DNA of 55,104 nt from Bacillota bacterium (GCA_021793215.1 JAJYTE010000014.1:1-55104), one strand, 5' to 3'; positions 1-7,582 are shown, numbered from the stretch's first letter. The notes: generated by a model not told the origin, from the letters alone. Made by a program: numbers and translations.

Positions 1-47
1 AGAAGAAAGGGAAACCCCGCAACCCTGACGGGAAGCGGGATTGATCT

Positions 48-123
<76 letters not shown>

Positions 124-167
124 AAACATCCGGAACGGCTTGCAGCAACCGCCCAGACACGCAATTC

Positions 168-196
168 ACTATACCGTCGCCGATCTGACGCGTCAA
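168..196 (-). promoter_or_regulatory. sigma-A promoter for tRNA-Ala
   Basis: On the minus strand TTGACG (196-191) and TATAGT (173-168) are separated by exactly 17 bases. The expected transcription start is about 35-40 bases before the mature tRNA 5' end. Confidence 0.8.
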
Positions 197-326
197 GGAA
201 GCGACTTGACTTAGAGAAAAGGTACTCGAGAGCAAACGTTGCCTCGGAAAGAAACCGTATCCAGAGGAGTTGGATGCGATGCTGAGAATCCTCCGGGACC
301 TAGGTCCCGCGGAGGAGGTCGAGGCC

Positions 327-686
327 ATGCCACCGACGCTGCGTGAGCGCCAGGAGGTTGTTCACGAACAGCAGCGGCGGTACCGCAAGAGCAAAGGGCA
401 CAAGTCCGAAATCCTCGCCAAGGTCATGCAACTGCTGGGTTACAACCTCTGCTACGCCACGCGGGCACTCCGCGGCGCGCACGGCTGACGCGGCCGGCGA
501 AGCGCAAGACCGGATCTGGGCGCAAACCTTCTACCCGGAGGCTTCAAGGCGCGCGCTGCGCTTCGTTTGGGTGGTCCTCGGCTTCCCGTCCGGCAAGCGG
601 CTCGCCCTAAAGCCTCGAGATGAGCGCCGCGACGATCGACCGCTACCTCGTGAGCGCTCGCAGGAGCCTCAAGTTCGGTGGCAGGA
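327..686 (+). pseudogene. Decayed transposase (integrase-core type), N-terminal remnant
   Basis: Three pieces in three different reading frames read like successive N-terminal parts of an integrase-core transposase. Bases 327-488 encode a basic helix ending in LLGYNLCYATRALR, which resembles the (L)TGYNRKYAxRLL motif of this group. Bases about 532-615 encode RFVWVVLGFPSGKRLA, resembling the iWe-ldyPcGKRLaP motif. Bases 620-680 encode MSAATIDRYL, resembling the MSxATIDRLL motif that follows. Two frameshifts separate the pieces, and the acidic DDE catalytic core that should follow is absent. The assignment rests on remembered family motifs, not a search; the frame changes are directly visible. 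I see no terminal inverted repeats. Confidence 0.7.
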
Positions 687-841
687 CCAGTGAGACGTCC
701 TCTCCCTACAGCAGGCCCTCGTCGAGCTCAGCCCGAAAGAGGACCTCGTCCGCCGCAAGGTTTGCGTACATTCCATCCGAGGCAAAGCAGACGCGCTCAG
801 ATACCTTTTGTTCTAGACCAAGGGAGCGTGCCCATCTCGTC

Positions 842-1714
842 TCAGCACCCCCGCGACGCCAACGCTTGGTCCTCGCTCGGAGGCATATCTGTGTCATCGG
901 TCGGCAGCACGAAGTCGTCGGATCGGATGCGAATTACCTTCATGCTGCGTCGCCAGGGATGGGCGAGATAGAGCCGCTCGTCGAGGAAGTCTTGCAGCCG
1001 TGGCGGATGGGGGCCGAAGAGCGATTCTCGCGGAAGGAACTCCGGGATGATCGGTTCGCAGGAGCGCTGGTGAAGTAGGACGCAGGGGGCTGCTTCGACT
1101 CCGCGCGCTAGGAGGCCCAACGCGCGATGGGTACCGTCTTTGAGGAAGAGCCTGCCTTGCATCTCTGCGACGACCAGGAACACAGCCGTCTTGCTCAGCG
1201 TGAACGTCACCTTCAGGACAGGATCCGCGTCCATGTGCACCTCACTGACGATGAGGTTCAGGTCACGGCTGCAGACGGTGAAGGAACCGGAGCCCTGCGC
1301 ATCCGTCACGCCGCCCCAGACATCGAGCGTCTGGGATCCAGCGGGCAGGCAGCAGTCCAGGACGGCCTGTTCCCGAGGTGCTTCAGCAACCGCCTCGAGG
1401 GCGAACGAGTAGTCCGCGTGGGGTTGCACCGGTACGAGAGAGGCGAGATCGGCCAGGCAAAGGTCGAAGGCGTAGCCCTGGAAGAGGCTCTGGAAGAGTG
1501 GCCTGGATCGTACCTGCGACAGGTGGTCGGCGTACGACTCAGGACAAGGCAGAGTCGCTTGAGCGAGCTTGCCTCTCGCTACGCGCGCTGCCTGCGCCGC
1601 TGCGCACCGCACTCGGATCGACTCCAGGTCCACCGGAAACGTCGCCGAGCGCCCGAGGAAGGAAGCCGTTCGCTCAGCTGGCTCCACACCGAGAAGGTAG
1701 CGACCCTCAAGCAT
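842..1714 (-). CDS. Hypothetical protein with a DGTHRA motif
   Basis: This 290-residue protein is not assigned to a family. The start is the ATG at 1714, which has TTGGAGG eight bases upstream; the open frame continues five codons further to a TTG that overlaps this ribosome binding site. There is no signal peptide or membrane segment. A central stretch (about residues 175-215) reads FLVVAEMQGRLFLKDGTHRA followed by a hydrophobic LGLLARGV segment. A short DGxHRA motif of this kind occurs in ParB/sulfiredoxin-like nucleotide-binding folds, but that is a weak hint only. The C-terminus is acidic. It lies 45 bases downstream of a DUF2642 gene on the same strand and is probably co-transcribed with it, so a role in spores or stationary phase is possible but not shown. 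Confidence 0.65.
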   Translation of the reverse strand: MLEGRYLLGVEPAERTASFLGRSATFPVDLESIRVRCAAAQAARVARGKLAQATLPCPESYADHLSQVRSRPLFQSLFQGYAFDLCLADLASLVPVQPHADYSFALEAVAEAPREQAVLDCCLPAGSQTLDVWGGVTDAQGSGSFTVCSRDLNLIVSEVHMDADPVLKVTFTLSKTAVFLVVAEMQGRLFLKDGTHRALGLLARGVEAAPCVLLHQRSCEPIIPEFLPRESLFGPHPPRLQDFLDERLYLAHPWRRSMKVIRIRSDDFVLPTDDTDMPPSEDQALASRGC

Positions 1715-1730
1715 GCGAGGTGCCTCCAAG

Positions 1731-1754
1731 ACGGGTTGCCCTGCGACAACCCGT
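1731..1754 (-). repeat. Intergenic hairpin before the DGTHRA gene
   Basis: Perfect 8-bp inverted repeat (acgggttg ... caacccgt) with an 8-base loop, between the DUF2642 stop codon and the ribosome binding site of the next gene. No T-run follows, so it is more likely an RNA-processing or translational element than a terminator. Confidence 0.5.
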
Positions 1755-1759
1755 GGATT

Positions 1760-2002
1760 TTAGAGGGCTGTTACCGCATTGATGTGACGGAAGGGGATGT
1801 ACGTGAGATGGACGCTGGCTGGTGCCGTGGTCTGGGCCAGCGTGACGTACGTCGTTTGCACAGCCGCCAGCTTGCCGAAAAACGCCGAGTCGTTCGTCTG
1901 GATCCTAACCGTCTCGGCGACCAGGGATCGCACCGTTTCACGGAACGAGCTGAAGCGCCATCCCCCACCCGGAACGTGGAACTCGTCGAAGTTCTGGGAC
2001 AC
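1760..2002 (-). CDS. DUF2642 family protein (spore-former small protein)
   Basis: An 80-residue protein with a GTG start preceded by GAGGAGGG at six bases. Residues about 22-78 carry the DUF2642 pattern: an ETVRIQTN strand, a short turn, a VTLA strand and the terminal YIPFRHINAVT. This resembles B. subtilis YuzF-type proteins, which are confined largely to spore-forming Bacilli and often associated with the spore coat (family knowledge). The fold is expected to be a small Sm-like beta barrel. It is the first gene of a likely two-gene unit with the following hypothetical protein. A CAC-N17-CATAATGTG sequence upstream resembles a sigma-K promoter. Family assignment is fairly secure; coat localisation is inference. 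Confidence 0.8.
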   Translation of the reverse strand: MSQNFDEFHVPGGGWRFSSFRETVRSLVAETVRIQTNDSAFFGKLAAVQTTYVTLAQTTAPASVHLTYIPFRHINAVTAL

Positions 2003-2080
2003 GCCCCACCCTCCTCAATCTGTCGATCCAACGCATGCGCGAGCCCGTCGCAGGGGCCGGAGACGCGGAATGCGTACTAC

Positions 2081-2108
2081 ACATTATGTCGCGTCCGCAG
2101 GGCGGGTG
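2081..2108 (-). promoter_or_regulatory. Candidate sigma-K promoter for the DUF2642 gene
   Basis: On the minus strand CAC (2108-2106) is followed after exactly 17 bases by CATAATGTG (from 2088). The mother-cell sigma-K pattern is HAC-N17-CATAnnnTA, so all but the last position match. No sigma-A -35 stands at the right distance. Short motifs of this sort arise by chance, hence the low confidence. Confidence 0.35.
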
Positions 2109-2130
2109 CGGATGATCGGCGCGGATCTGC

Positions 2131-2163
2131 GAAGAGCCCCGGCCTCTTGGCCGGGGCTCTTCG
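2131..2163. terminator. Strong GC-rich stem-loop, terminator-like
   Basis: A perfect inverted repeat gaagagccccggc / gccggggctcttc with a short loop lies just downstream of the minus-strand gene ending at 2169. Neither side has a proper T-run, so termination efficiency is uncertain. Confidence 0.6.
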
Positions 2164-2168
2164 TCAGA

Positions 2169-2915
2169 CTACTCCTCAGCAGATCGATCTACGCGCTGCA
2201 CGGAGTGCAGCGTTCGGCCGCTGACCGGGCCAGACGCGAGGTAACTGGCCAGTGTCCCGCGTTCCGCGGGAGGAACCTCCGGTACATCCGGACGCGCTTC
2301 CGACGTTTCCGGTGCGGTTGGTAGGGGCTGCTCCACTGCGACCACGGAGGCCCCTAGGTCTGGTGGCGGTACGCTCACCTCCGCCCTTGCCGCCGGTGGC
2401 TCGTCGGTCCCTGCCGGGCTCTCGTCCATCGCTTCGGGGCGCTCATCGGTTGCGACCTGCGTCTCGGCCGGGCCCTCGTCGGCCGCTGCGGGCCTCTCGT
2501 CGACCATGCCTTCCACTTCCTCCGAACCCTCCTCCTCCTCCGCGCCATCCTGCGGCCCAGTCTGCGCGGGAAGTGTTTCGGCCGTCTGCTCGCCGGAACC
2601 CTGCTCATCCGCGTGGTCCCGCCTGTGCGCCGCGTCGGCGATCTGCAGGATCAGCAGCGGATACCCGGGAGACGGAAGAACGGAGACGTCACCGTTTCCG
2701 GACTTCAGCGCGATGCCAGGACTCGCGACGAACTGTGCCTCCGCCATCCGGAACTTGCCGATGCCCTGCAGGACGAGGAGGATCTGATCTCTCCCGGCAG
2801 GCGGTAGCTTCACGTTCGCCTCGGCCCTCCACAGCGTGATCCCCATGGCGATGTCTTTCCGCTGCAACGCGCCAGAAGGTTCCCATCGCTGCGCACACAC
2901 GTCTTGGTACAGCAC
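2169..2915 (-). CDS. Hypothetical protein: cupin-like head with long acidic, proline-rich tail
   Basis: This 248-residue protein starts with GTG after GGGGAG at five bases. Residues about 1-95 look like a compact beta-rich domain (alternating strands such as QILLVLQGIGKFRMAEAQF and GYPLLILQI) that would fit a cupin or similar barrel; no metal-binding histidine pattern is evident. Residues about 100-225 are a low-complexity tail dominated by Glu, Ala, Pro and Asp, with loosely repeated DERP, DESP and TDEP elements, and are probably disordered. The tail is followed by a short non-repetitive C-terminus. It is a single gene ended by the strong stem-loop at 2131-2163. I do not recognise a family. 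The base composition matches the neighbours. Confidence 0.6.
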   Translation of the reverse strand: MLYQDVCAQRWEPSGALQRKDIAMGITLWRAEANVKLPPAGRDQILLVLQGIGKFRMAEAQFVASPGIALKSGNGDVSVLPSPGYPLLILQIADAAHRRDHADEQGSGEQTAETLPAQTGPQDGAEEEEGSEEVEGMVDERPAAADEGPAETQVATDERPEAMDESPAGTDEPPAARAEVSVPPPDLGASVVAVEQPLPTAPETSEARPDVPEVPPAERGTLASYLASGPVSGRTLHSVQRVDRSAEE

Positions 2916-3219
2916 GCCATCTCCCCCCGGACCCGGACCATCTAGGGTGCGGCGCCTGAGCGTTCACGATGAAGAAGCCGCCTTCTCCCCGACACATTGA
3001 TATGCACCTTTGCTCCCGATGCGAACCGGGCGTACACCGGGCGAGTTCGCACGTTTGGAGAGCGCGTCAGCGACCGTACCGTTTGCCGTTCAGAGCACAT
3101 ACGAAACGAGAAGCTCGGCATGTGGTGCGAGACCACGTCGCCGAGCTGCCGAAGGACCCGCCTTCGTTCCCGCGTTCCTCGAAGGGGCGGCCGCGCCATG
3201 CTGCGCCGTCAGCTGCGCG
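2916..3219. other. Intergenic stretch without recognisable gene
   Basis: About 300 bases between rsfS and the hypothetical gene ending at 2169. Open frames here run through both strands with arginine- and serine-rich translations typical of GC-driven shadows. I find no tRNA, repeat or convincing promoter. Confidence 0.5.
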
Positions 3220-3579
3220 TCACGGCACGCGGGTCGTTTCCCCCACCGCAAGCCTCGGGGCGTCGCCCCACAGGCGTTCAAGGTCGTAGAAGCGATGTGC
3301 CTCCGGCAGCATGACGTGCACCGCGATGTCCCGGAAGTCCGCCAGGATCCATTCGGCCCCTTCCTTGCCCTCACGGTGGTGGTAGCCTTCGATGCCCTCG
3401 CGCAACGCGTCAACGACCGCCTCCGACTGGATGCGGTTCTGCGTCGTGGCGATCACGAAGTAGTCTACGAATGGCGTGTGCTTGCGCACATCGAGCACGG
3501 TCACGTAGGTGCACTTGCGCTCTTGGCAGATCTCGGCCGCACGCCGCGCGAGCCGTGTACTCTCGTATTCCTTTGGGAT
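3220..3579 (-). CDS. rsfS: Ribosomal silencing factor RsfS, probable ATC start
   Basis: RsfS binds ribosomal protein L14 and blocks subunit joining when nutrients are scarce. The core DVRKHTPFVDYFVIATTQN, the EGxEGAEWILADFRDIAVHVM segment and the terminal FYDLERLWGDAP are diagnostic. The first ATG/GTG/TTG in frame is the GTG at 3504, which would give 94 residues and remove the first helix that the family has. The frame is open upstream to an ATC codon at 3579, eight bases after AGGAGG, giving 119 residues, the usual family length. The upstream residues (TRLARRAAEICQERKC before TYVTVLDV) fit the conserved N-terminal helix. I therefore favour the ATC start. It is the last gene of the rplU to rsfS operon, 13 bases after yqeK. 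Confidence 0.85.
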   Translation of the reverse strand: MPKEYESTRLARRAAEICQERKCTYVTVLDVRKHTPFVDYFVIATTQNRIQSEAVVDALREGIEGYHHREGKEGAEWILADFRDIAVHVMLPEAHRFYDLERLWGDAPRLAVGETTRVP

Positions 3580-3592
3580 CGTCGCTTCCTCC

Positions 3593-4144
3593 TCAGATGA
3601 AGCTGTTGTACGTCGCGAGGCTGCGCGGGTGGATTAGTTGCCCCGTTGCGATGAGGTGTGTGAGCTGCGACTTCAGGCAGGTCGCCACCGCGGTCCGCAG
3701 GCCCTGGCGCGAAACCTCGCGCAGTTCCTCTACGCCAGGATACTCGCGCCCGGGCTCGATCGCATCAGCCACGAAGATGATCTGCGCGAGCTTGCCCATG
3801 CCGGGCGCCCCGGTCGTGTGGAGCCGCACCGCCTGCAGGATGTCGGGGTCGTGCAGACCATCCTCCGCAAGGCGCGATGCCTCGATCGGGCCGTGCAGGA
3901 GGATCGGCGCCTGCCGCTCGACGCGCTCCATCGGTAGTTTGCGCGTCAGCGCCTCCGCTAGCATGTCGGCCGGTCGCATCTCCCGCGCGAGGTCGTGCGT
4001 GATGCCCGCGAGCCGTGCGTGCGCCGGGTCCTCGTCGTAGAACTCGGCGAGCGAGACAGCGACGTCGACCACGCCCAGCGAATGTTTGATGCGCTCGGGT
4101 GAGAGCGTCTCTTGCATGAACGCCATCCAGTCCTTCTCCGGCAA
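3593..4144 (-). CDS. yqeK: HD-domain protein YqeK (Ap4A hydrolase-type)
   Basis: A 183-residue HD-superfamily phosphohydrolase that in Firmicutes cleaves diadenosine tetraphosphate symmetrically. It has HSLGVVDVA near the N-terminus, the metal-binding HD pair in THDLAREM, a second H in LLHG, HTTG, and the late FVADAIEPGR that carries the final aspartate. The start is a TTG at 4144, eight bases after GGAGGG; an ATG six codons later lacks such a site. It lies between nadD and rsfS, the usual arrangement, with 26 bases to nadD. Confidence 0.88.
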   Translation of the reverse strand: MPEKDWMAFMQETLSPERIKHSLGVVDVAVSLAEFYDEDPAHARLAGITHDLAREMRPADMLAEALTRKLPMERVERQAPILLHGPIEASRLAEDGLHDPDILQAVRLHTTGAPGMGKLAQIIFVADAIEPGREYPGVEELREVSRQGLRTAVATCLKSQLTHLIATGQLIHPRSLATYNSFI

Positions 4145-4170
4145 GTGCCAATCCCTCCAGGTCTTGCGGC

Positions 4171-4839
4171 TTAGCGGCGCCAGAAGCCGGACAGCGGTCC
4201 CCCGCCTGTGCCGACGACCTGCTGCCCACCGTAGAGTCCGCTCTTCAGGATGTAGTGCTCCACCGTCTCGGGCACCAAGTACTTGATCGGTTTGCCCTGC
4301 GCGACCCGCGCCCGGATGTCGCTTGAGGAGATCGCCAGCGCCGGCACCTCGATCGTGTGCACACGCTTCGCGTTCGCCTCGGGAATCGCCTTGCGCAAAC
4401 GGCGAATGTCGGCCGGCGGGTAGCCGGGCCTGGTCGCCGCGATCAGTTCGCACATCTGCAGGATCGCCTCGGGGCGGTTCCAGGTCATCAGTTCCATCAC
4501 GGCGTCCGCGCCAGTGATGAAGTAGACGCGGGCATCCGCCTCCAGGCGCTCCCGCAGCGCCTCGATCGTGTCCACCGTGTAGGATGGGCCGGGCCGGTCG
4601 ATCTCGACGCGCGACACGCGGAAGTACGGGTTCGTCGTCGTCGCGAGCACCGTCATCAGGAATCGGTGCTCCGGCGTCGAAACGGATCGGTCCGCCTTGT
4701 GCGGTGGGTTGCCCGACGGAACGAAGATGACTTCAGAGAGACCAAAGCAGGTGCGCGCCGCTTCGGCCGCTACGAGGTGTCCGTAATGGATGGGATCGAA
4801 AGTTCCGCCCATGACGCCGATCGCTCTACTGCCGTGCAT
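4171..4839 (-). CDS. nadD: Nicotinate-nucleotide adenylyltransferase NadD
   Basis: Transfers AMP from ATP to nicotinate mononucleotide, the committed step shared by NAD synthesis routes. The 222-residue protein has the nucleotidyltransferase signature GGTFDPIHYGHL at residues 11-22, PSGNPPHK for substrate binding, and ISSSDIRARV near residue 175, the equivalent of the ISSTxIR motif. The last about 20 residues, rich in glycine, extend slightly beyond the usual family end. It follows obg by 35 bases with no terminator and belongs to the same operon. Confidence 0.95.
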   Translation of the reverse strand: MHGSRAIGVMGGTFDPIHYGHLVAAEAARTCFGLSEVIFVPSGNPPHKADRSVSTPEHRFLMTVLATTTNPYFRVSRVEIDRPGPSYTVDTIEALRERLEADARVYFITGADAVMELMTWNRPEAILQMCELIAATRPGYPPADIRRLRKAIPEANAKRVHTIEVPALAISSSDIRARVAQGKPIKYLVPETVEHYILKSGLYGGQQVVGTGGGPLSGFWRR

Positions 4840-4874
4840 CGCCGGCTCCTTCGGCGCAGTCGCGCCCGTATCCT

Positions 4875-6137
4875 CTACTTCGGTGTCGCGTCGTCGAGGA
4901 AGTCGAACTCGAGGTCGCGAATCAACACGGTGTCGCCTGGCTTGGCGCCTTCGCGCCGCAGCGCCTCCTCGACGCCCTTGCGGCGGAGGTATCGCTGCAA
5001 GCTCCGCACGGCGCTGTCGTTCCCGAGGTCGGTCATCGCGACGCGCCGTTCGACCGTCACACCTTCGACCCGGTAGCCGTCGCCCTCGGGCACGACGCGG
5101 AACGCAGTCGGATCGACCCGCTCCTTCGTCTCAGCAGGCAGCGGATCCTGCCGCGGCGCCGATTGCGCGAGTCGCCACATCTCGTCCGCGAGCTCCTCTA
5201 GTCCCTCCCCGCTGCCCGCGGAGATCGCGATCGAGGGCACCCCCTCGGCCGCCAGCTTCTGCGCGAGCTCGCCCGCCGCCTCGCGCGCCGAAGGCAGGTC
5301 GACCTTGTTCAGCGCGACGAGGAAGGGCCGCGCCGCAAGCTCAGGGTCGTAGAGCGCAAGCTCCTCACGCACCGCGCGGTAGGACGCCAGCGCTCCCTCC
5401 TCGCTCGCGTCCACCACCTGCACGTAGGCCCGGCAGCGGCTCGCGTGCCGCAGAAAATGGTGACCGAGGCCACGCCCCGCATGGGCACCTTCGATCAGTC
5501 CGGGTAGGTCCGCCAGCACCAGGCCTGCCCCGTCGCGCTCCGAGATCCCCAGCTCTGGCTCGAGCGTCGTGAAGGGGTAGTCGCCCACCTTCGGGCGCGC
5601 GTTCGTCAGGCGGCGCAGCAGCGTCGACTTGCCGGCGTTCGGGAAACCGAGCAGCCCGACGTCCGCCACGAGGCGCAGTTCGAACGTGAACCAGCCCTCT
5701 GCGCCGGGTTCGCCCTGCTCCGCGACGCGGGGTGCGCGCTCACGCGAGCTCGCGAAGCGCGCGTTGCCACGCCCGCCCCTCCCACCCTTCGCGACGAGCA
5801 CGCTCTCGTCCGCGGCGCGCAGGTCGCGCACGACGGACCCGTCCTCTCGCCGGATCACCGTACCCGCCGGCACATCCAGGACGATGTCGGCGCCGTCCGC
5901 ACCGTGGCGAAGCGCTCCCGATCCGGCGCCGCCCGTCTCGGCCTTGTAGTGGCGGCGACCGCGGTAGGCGGAGAGCGTCCGCTCGCCCGGGTCGACGCGG
6001 ACGAGGATGTCGCCCCCGCGCCCGCCGTCGCCGCCGTCCGGACCGCCGCGCGGCACGTACTTCTCATGGCGGAAGGAGACGGCGCCTGCTCCGCCGTCCC
6101 CCGCCTTCAAATGGATGCGGGCCTCGTCAACGAACAC
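4875..6137 (-). CDS. obg: GTPase Obg (CgtA)
   Basis: An essential GTPase acting in 50S assembly and, in Bacillus, in stress and sporulation signalling. The 420 residues show the glycine-rich Obg fold (1 to about 157), a G domain with GFPNAGKST (G1), TTLEP (G2), DLPGLIEGA (G3), NKVD (G4) and SAGS (G5), and the C-terminal OCT domain ending in DTVLIRDLEFDF. The start is the GTG at 6137 (translated MFVDEARIHL), seven bases after GGGAGG; the frame is open for 62 further codons but nothing there fits the family. Its first codons overlap the end of spo0B by 11 bases, indicating coupled translation. Confidence 0.96.
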   Translation of the reverse strand: MFVDEARIHLKAGDGGAGAVSFRHEKYVPRGGPDGGDGGRGGDILVRVDPGERTLSAYRGRRHYKAETGGAGSGALRHGADGADIVLDVPAGTVIRREDGSVVRDLRAADESVLVAKGGRGGRGNARFASSRERAPRVAEQGEPGAEGWFTFELRLVADVGLLGFPNAGKSTLLRRLTNARPKVGDYPFTTLEPELGISERDGAGLVLADLPGLIEGAHAGRGLGHHFLRHASRCRAYVQVVDASEEGALASYRAVREELALYDPELAARPFLVALNKVDLPSAREAAGELAQKLAAEGVPSIAISAGSGEGLEELADEMWRLAQSAPRQDPLPAETKERVDPTAFRVVPEGDGYRVEGVTVERRVAMTDLGNDSAVRSLQRYLRRKGVEEALRREGAKPGDTVLIRDLEFDFLDDATPK

Positions 6138-6555
6138 GTGGGTGGCCTCCCTCGGATGGCACGATGCGCACTCCGTCCTCGGCGAGCGCGATCTCGATCG
6201 GTCCTGGACCGCGCTCCATCTCGCGCCGCAGCGCGGCGACCGCGGCAGCAGCTGCCGCCTTGGGCAAAGAGAGCGCGGGTCCGCTGAGGCGCCAAGGACG
6301 TCCCTCGCGCTCGCAGCGCGCAAGGAGCGTCAAGAGCGCACGCTGGTCCCGCCTGCCGAGAGACGAGAGCAGCGCGGAGAGGCGCTGCTCCTCCTGCAGG
6401 TAGTCCTCAAGCGCTGCGCGCGCCTCCTCTCCCTCCCCTAGCTGTGCCCAGCCGTACGCCACCTGCAGGCGGTTGAGGACATGGTGGCGCAGCGGCCGGT
6501 AGACATTCAGCCACGACGCCTGCGCGCCGGCTTCTCGGCTACGGACACGACGCAA
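6127..6555 (-). CDS. spo0B: Spo0B-like sporulation phosphotransferase (short form)
   Basis: Spo0B passes phosphate from Spo0F to Spo0A in the sporulation phosphorelay. The product (142 residues) contains the SPOB alpha-helical hairpin: residues about 17-37 read VYRPLRHHVLNRLQVAYGWA, with the phospho-accepting histidine in RHHVLN, followed by LEDYLQEEQRLSALLSSLG. The C-terminal ATPase-like half is much shorter than in B. subtilis Spo0B (about 192 residues). The start is a TTG at 6555, which has GGGAGGTG about six bases upstream; a TTG six codons earlier overlaps that site. The start codon sits in one arm of a perfect 12-bp hairpin (6551-6595). Position between rpmA and obg is the classic location. 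Confidence 0.85.
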   Translation of the reverse strand: MRRVRSREAGAQASWLNVYRPLRHHVLNRLQVAYGWAQLGEGEEARAALEDYLQEEQRLSALLSSLGRRDQRALLTLLARCEREGRPWRLSGPALSLPKAAAAAAVAALRREMERGPGPIEIALAEDGVRIVPSEGGHPRVR

Positions 6556-6595
6556 GGCGGACACCTCCCTCAAGTGGGGCGGCGTCCGCCTTGCG
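6551..6595 (-). promoter_or_regulatory. Hairpin covering the spo0B start codon
   Basis: Bases 6551-6562 (cgcaaggcggac) and 6584-6595 (gtccgccttgcg) are perfect 12-bp inverted repeats with a 21-base loop. In the transcript the 3' arm contains the TTG start of spo0B while the Shine-Dalgarno GGGAGGT lies in the loop just before it. It lies after rpmA stops, so it may act as a translational switch, an RNA processing site or a weak attenuator between ribosomal protein genes and spo0B-obg. Confidence 0.65.
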
Positions 6596-6612
6596 CAAGA
6601 TGGTGTGCCCGA

Positions 6613-6879
6613 CTACAGCGGCCGGACTGAAACAGCCGACCGGTCGCCGCGCGTTTCGAACGCCACAATGCCGTCCTTCAGCGCGAACAGCGTGTGATCG
6701 CGGCCGACGCCGACGTTGTCGCCGGGGCGCACGCGCGTGCCACGCTGGCGCACGATGATCGTGCCGGCGCGGACGGCCTGACCGCCGAACGCCTTCACTC
6801 CGAGGCGCTTGGGCTGCGAGTCGCGACCGTTGCGCGAGGACCCGCCGCCCTTCTTGTGGGCAAATAGCTGCAGGTTCAT
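6613..6879 (-). CDS. rpmA: 50S ribosomal protein L27
   Basis: The 88 residues match bacterial L27: [37 protein letters not shown] and the terminal [12 protein letters not shown]. The N-terminus MNLQLF precedes AHKKG and is the Firmicutes extension that must be clipped by Prp before L27 can enter the peptidyl-transferase region. The ATG at 6879 overlaps the prp stop (ATGA), and GAAGGAGGAG precedes it. Confidence 0.97.
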   Translation of the reverse strand: MNLQLFAHKKGGGSSRNGRDSQPKRLGVKAFGGQAVRAGTIIVRQRGTRVRPGDNVGVGRDHTLFALKDGIVAFETRGDRSAVSVRPL

Positions 6880-7193
6880 GCGTACTCCTCCTTCTCGCGT
6901 AGGGAGAGGGAACCGGAATGGGATCTCGCGATGTCCTTGAGTCCGACGACGCAGGCCGCCAGGATGGCCTGTCCGGCCTCGGTGGCGGTCCCTTGCCAGC
7001 GCACGTCCCCGTCGTGGATCTCGCCGGGAGGCGCTGCGGGATCGATCTCCCGCAGGCCAAGCAGCGCGGTCTGCACGACCGCCGACACGGCGGCGCAGAC
7101 GAGGTCGTGTCCCGGTGGGCCGGCGTCGGCGTGGCCGCGCACGCGCAGGTAGCGAATCTCGCCACCCTGGCGGCGGACCTCCGCGCGGATCAC
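6876..7193 (-). CDS. prp: Ribosomal-processing cysteine protease Prp
   Basis: Prp (YsxB) removes the N-terminal extension of L27. The 105-residue product starts at the GTG at 7193, whose GTGA overlaps the rplU stop. The catalytic histidine lies in RGHADAG (His21) and the cysteine in [10 protein letters not shown] (Cys33), the spacing seen in characterised Prp proteins. Wedged between rplU and rpmA, overlapping both by four bases, it should be made in proportion to its substrate. The terminal SLREKEEYA tail is not part of the conserved core. Confidence 0.93.
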   Translation of the reverse strand: MIRAEVRRQGGEIRYLRVRGHADAGPPGHDLVCAAVSAVVQTALLGLREIDPAAPPGEIHDGDVRWQGTATEAGQAILAACVVGLKDIARSHSGSLSLREKEEYA

Positions 7194-7501
7194 CCCTCGA
7201 TCGCTTGGATGCGCAGTTCGGCGTACGGCTGGCGGTGGCCATAGCGACGCCGGTAGTTGACCTTCGCCTTGTACTTGAACACGAGAATCTTCTTGTCCTT
7301 GCCGTGCGACACGACGGATGCGCGCACCTTGGCTCCCTCGACGGTCGGGTTGCCGACCTTCACGGTGCCATCGTCGCCCACCACCATCAGCACCTGCGAG
7401 AACTCGATCTCCTCGCCCGGTGCTCCGACCTTCTCGACGCGGATCACGTCGCCAGGCGCGACGCGGTACTGCTTGCCACCGGTCTCGACCACTGCGTACA
7501 A
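7190..7501 (-). CDS. rplU: 50S ribosomal protein L21
   Basis: A 103-residue L21 beginning [14 protein letters not shown] (TTG start at 7501, with GGAGG about ten bases upstream). It has the [13 protein letters not shown] region, the [21 protein letters not shown] basic hairpin that binds 23S rRNA and the final ELRIQAIEG. The frame runs on to 7573, but that part is the untranslated leader. It is the first gene of the rplU-prp-rpmA-spo0B-obg-nadD-yqeK-rsfS unit. Confidence 0.96.
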   Translation of the reverse strand: MYAVVETGGKQYRVAPGDVIRVEKVGAPGEEIEFSQVLMVVGDDGTVKVGNPTVEGAKVRASVVSHGKDKKILVFKYKAKVNYRRRYGHRQPYAELRIQAIEG

Positions 7502-7576
7502 CCGACAAACCTCCAGACACGCCGCGTCCGGTGCGCCTTGTGGCGACTTCAACCGATCGCGAGCGGCATACAAACA
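7502..7576 (-). ncRNA. Probable L21 leader (autoregulatory 5' UTR)
   Basis: Between the promoter and the rplU TTG the transcript can form a nested stem: GCCGC with GCGGC, CGGT with ACCG, and a terminal CGCC-ACAA-GGCG hairpin, followed by the ribosome binding site. L21 operons in Firmicutes commonly carry such a structured leader bound by L21. The nested pairing is seen directly; identity with the known leader family needs a covariance search. Confidence 0.5.
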
Positions 7577-7582
7577 AAATTC

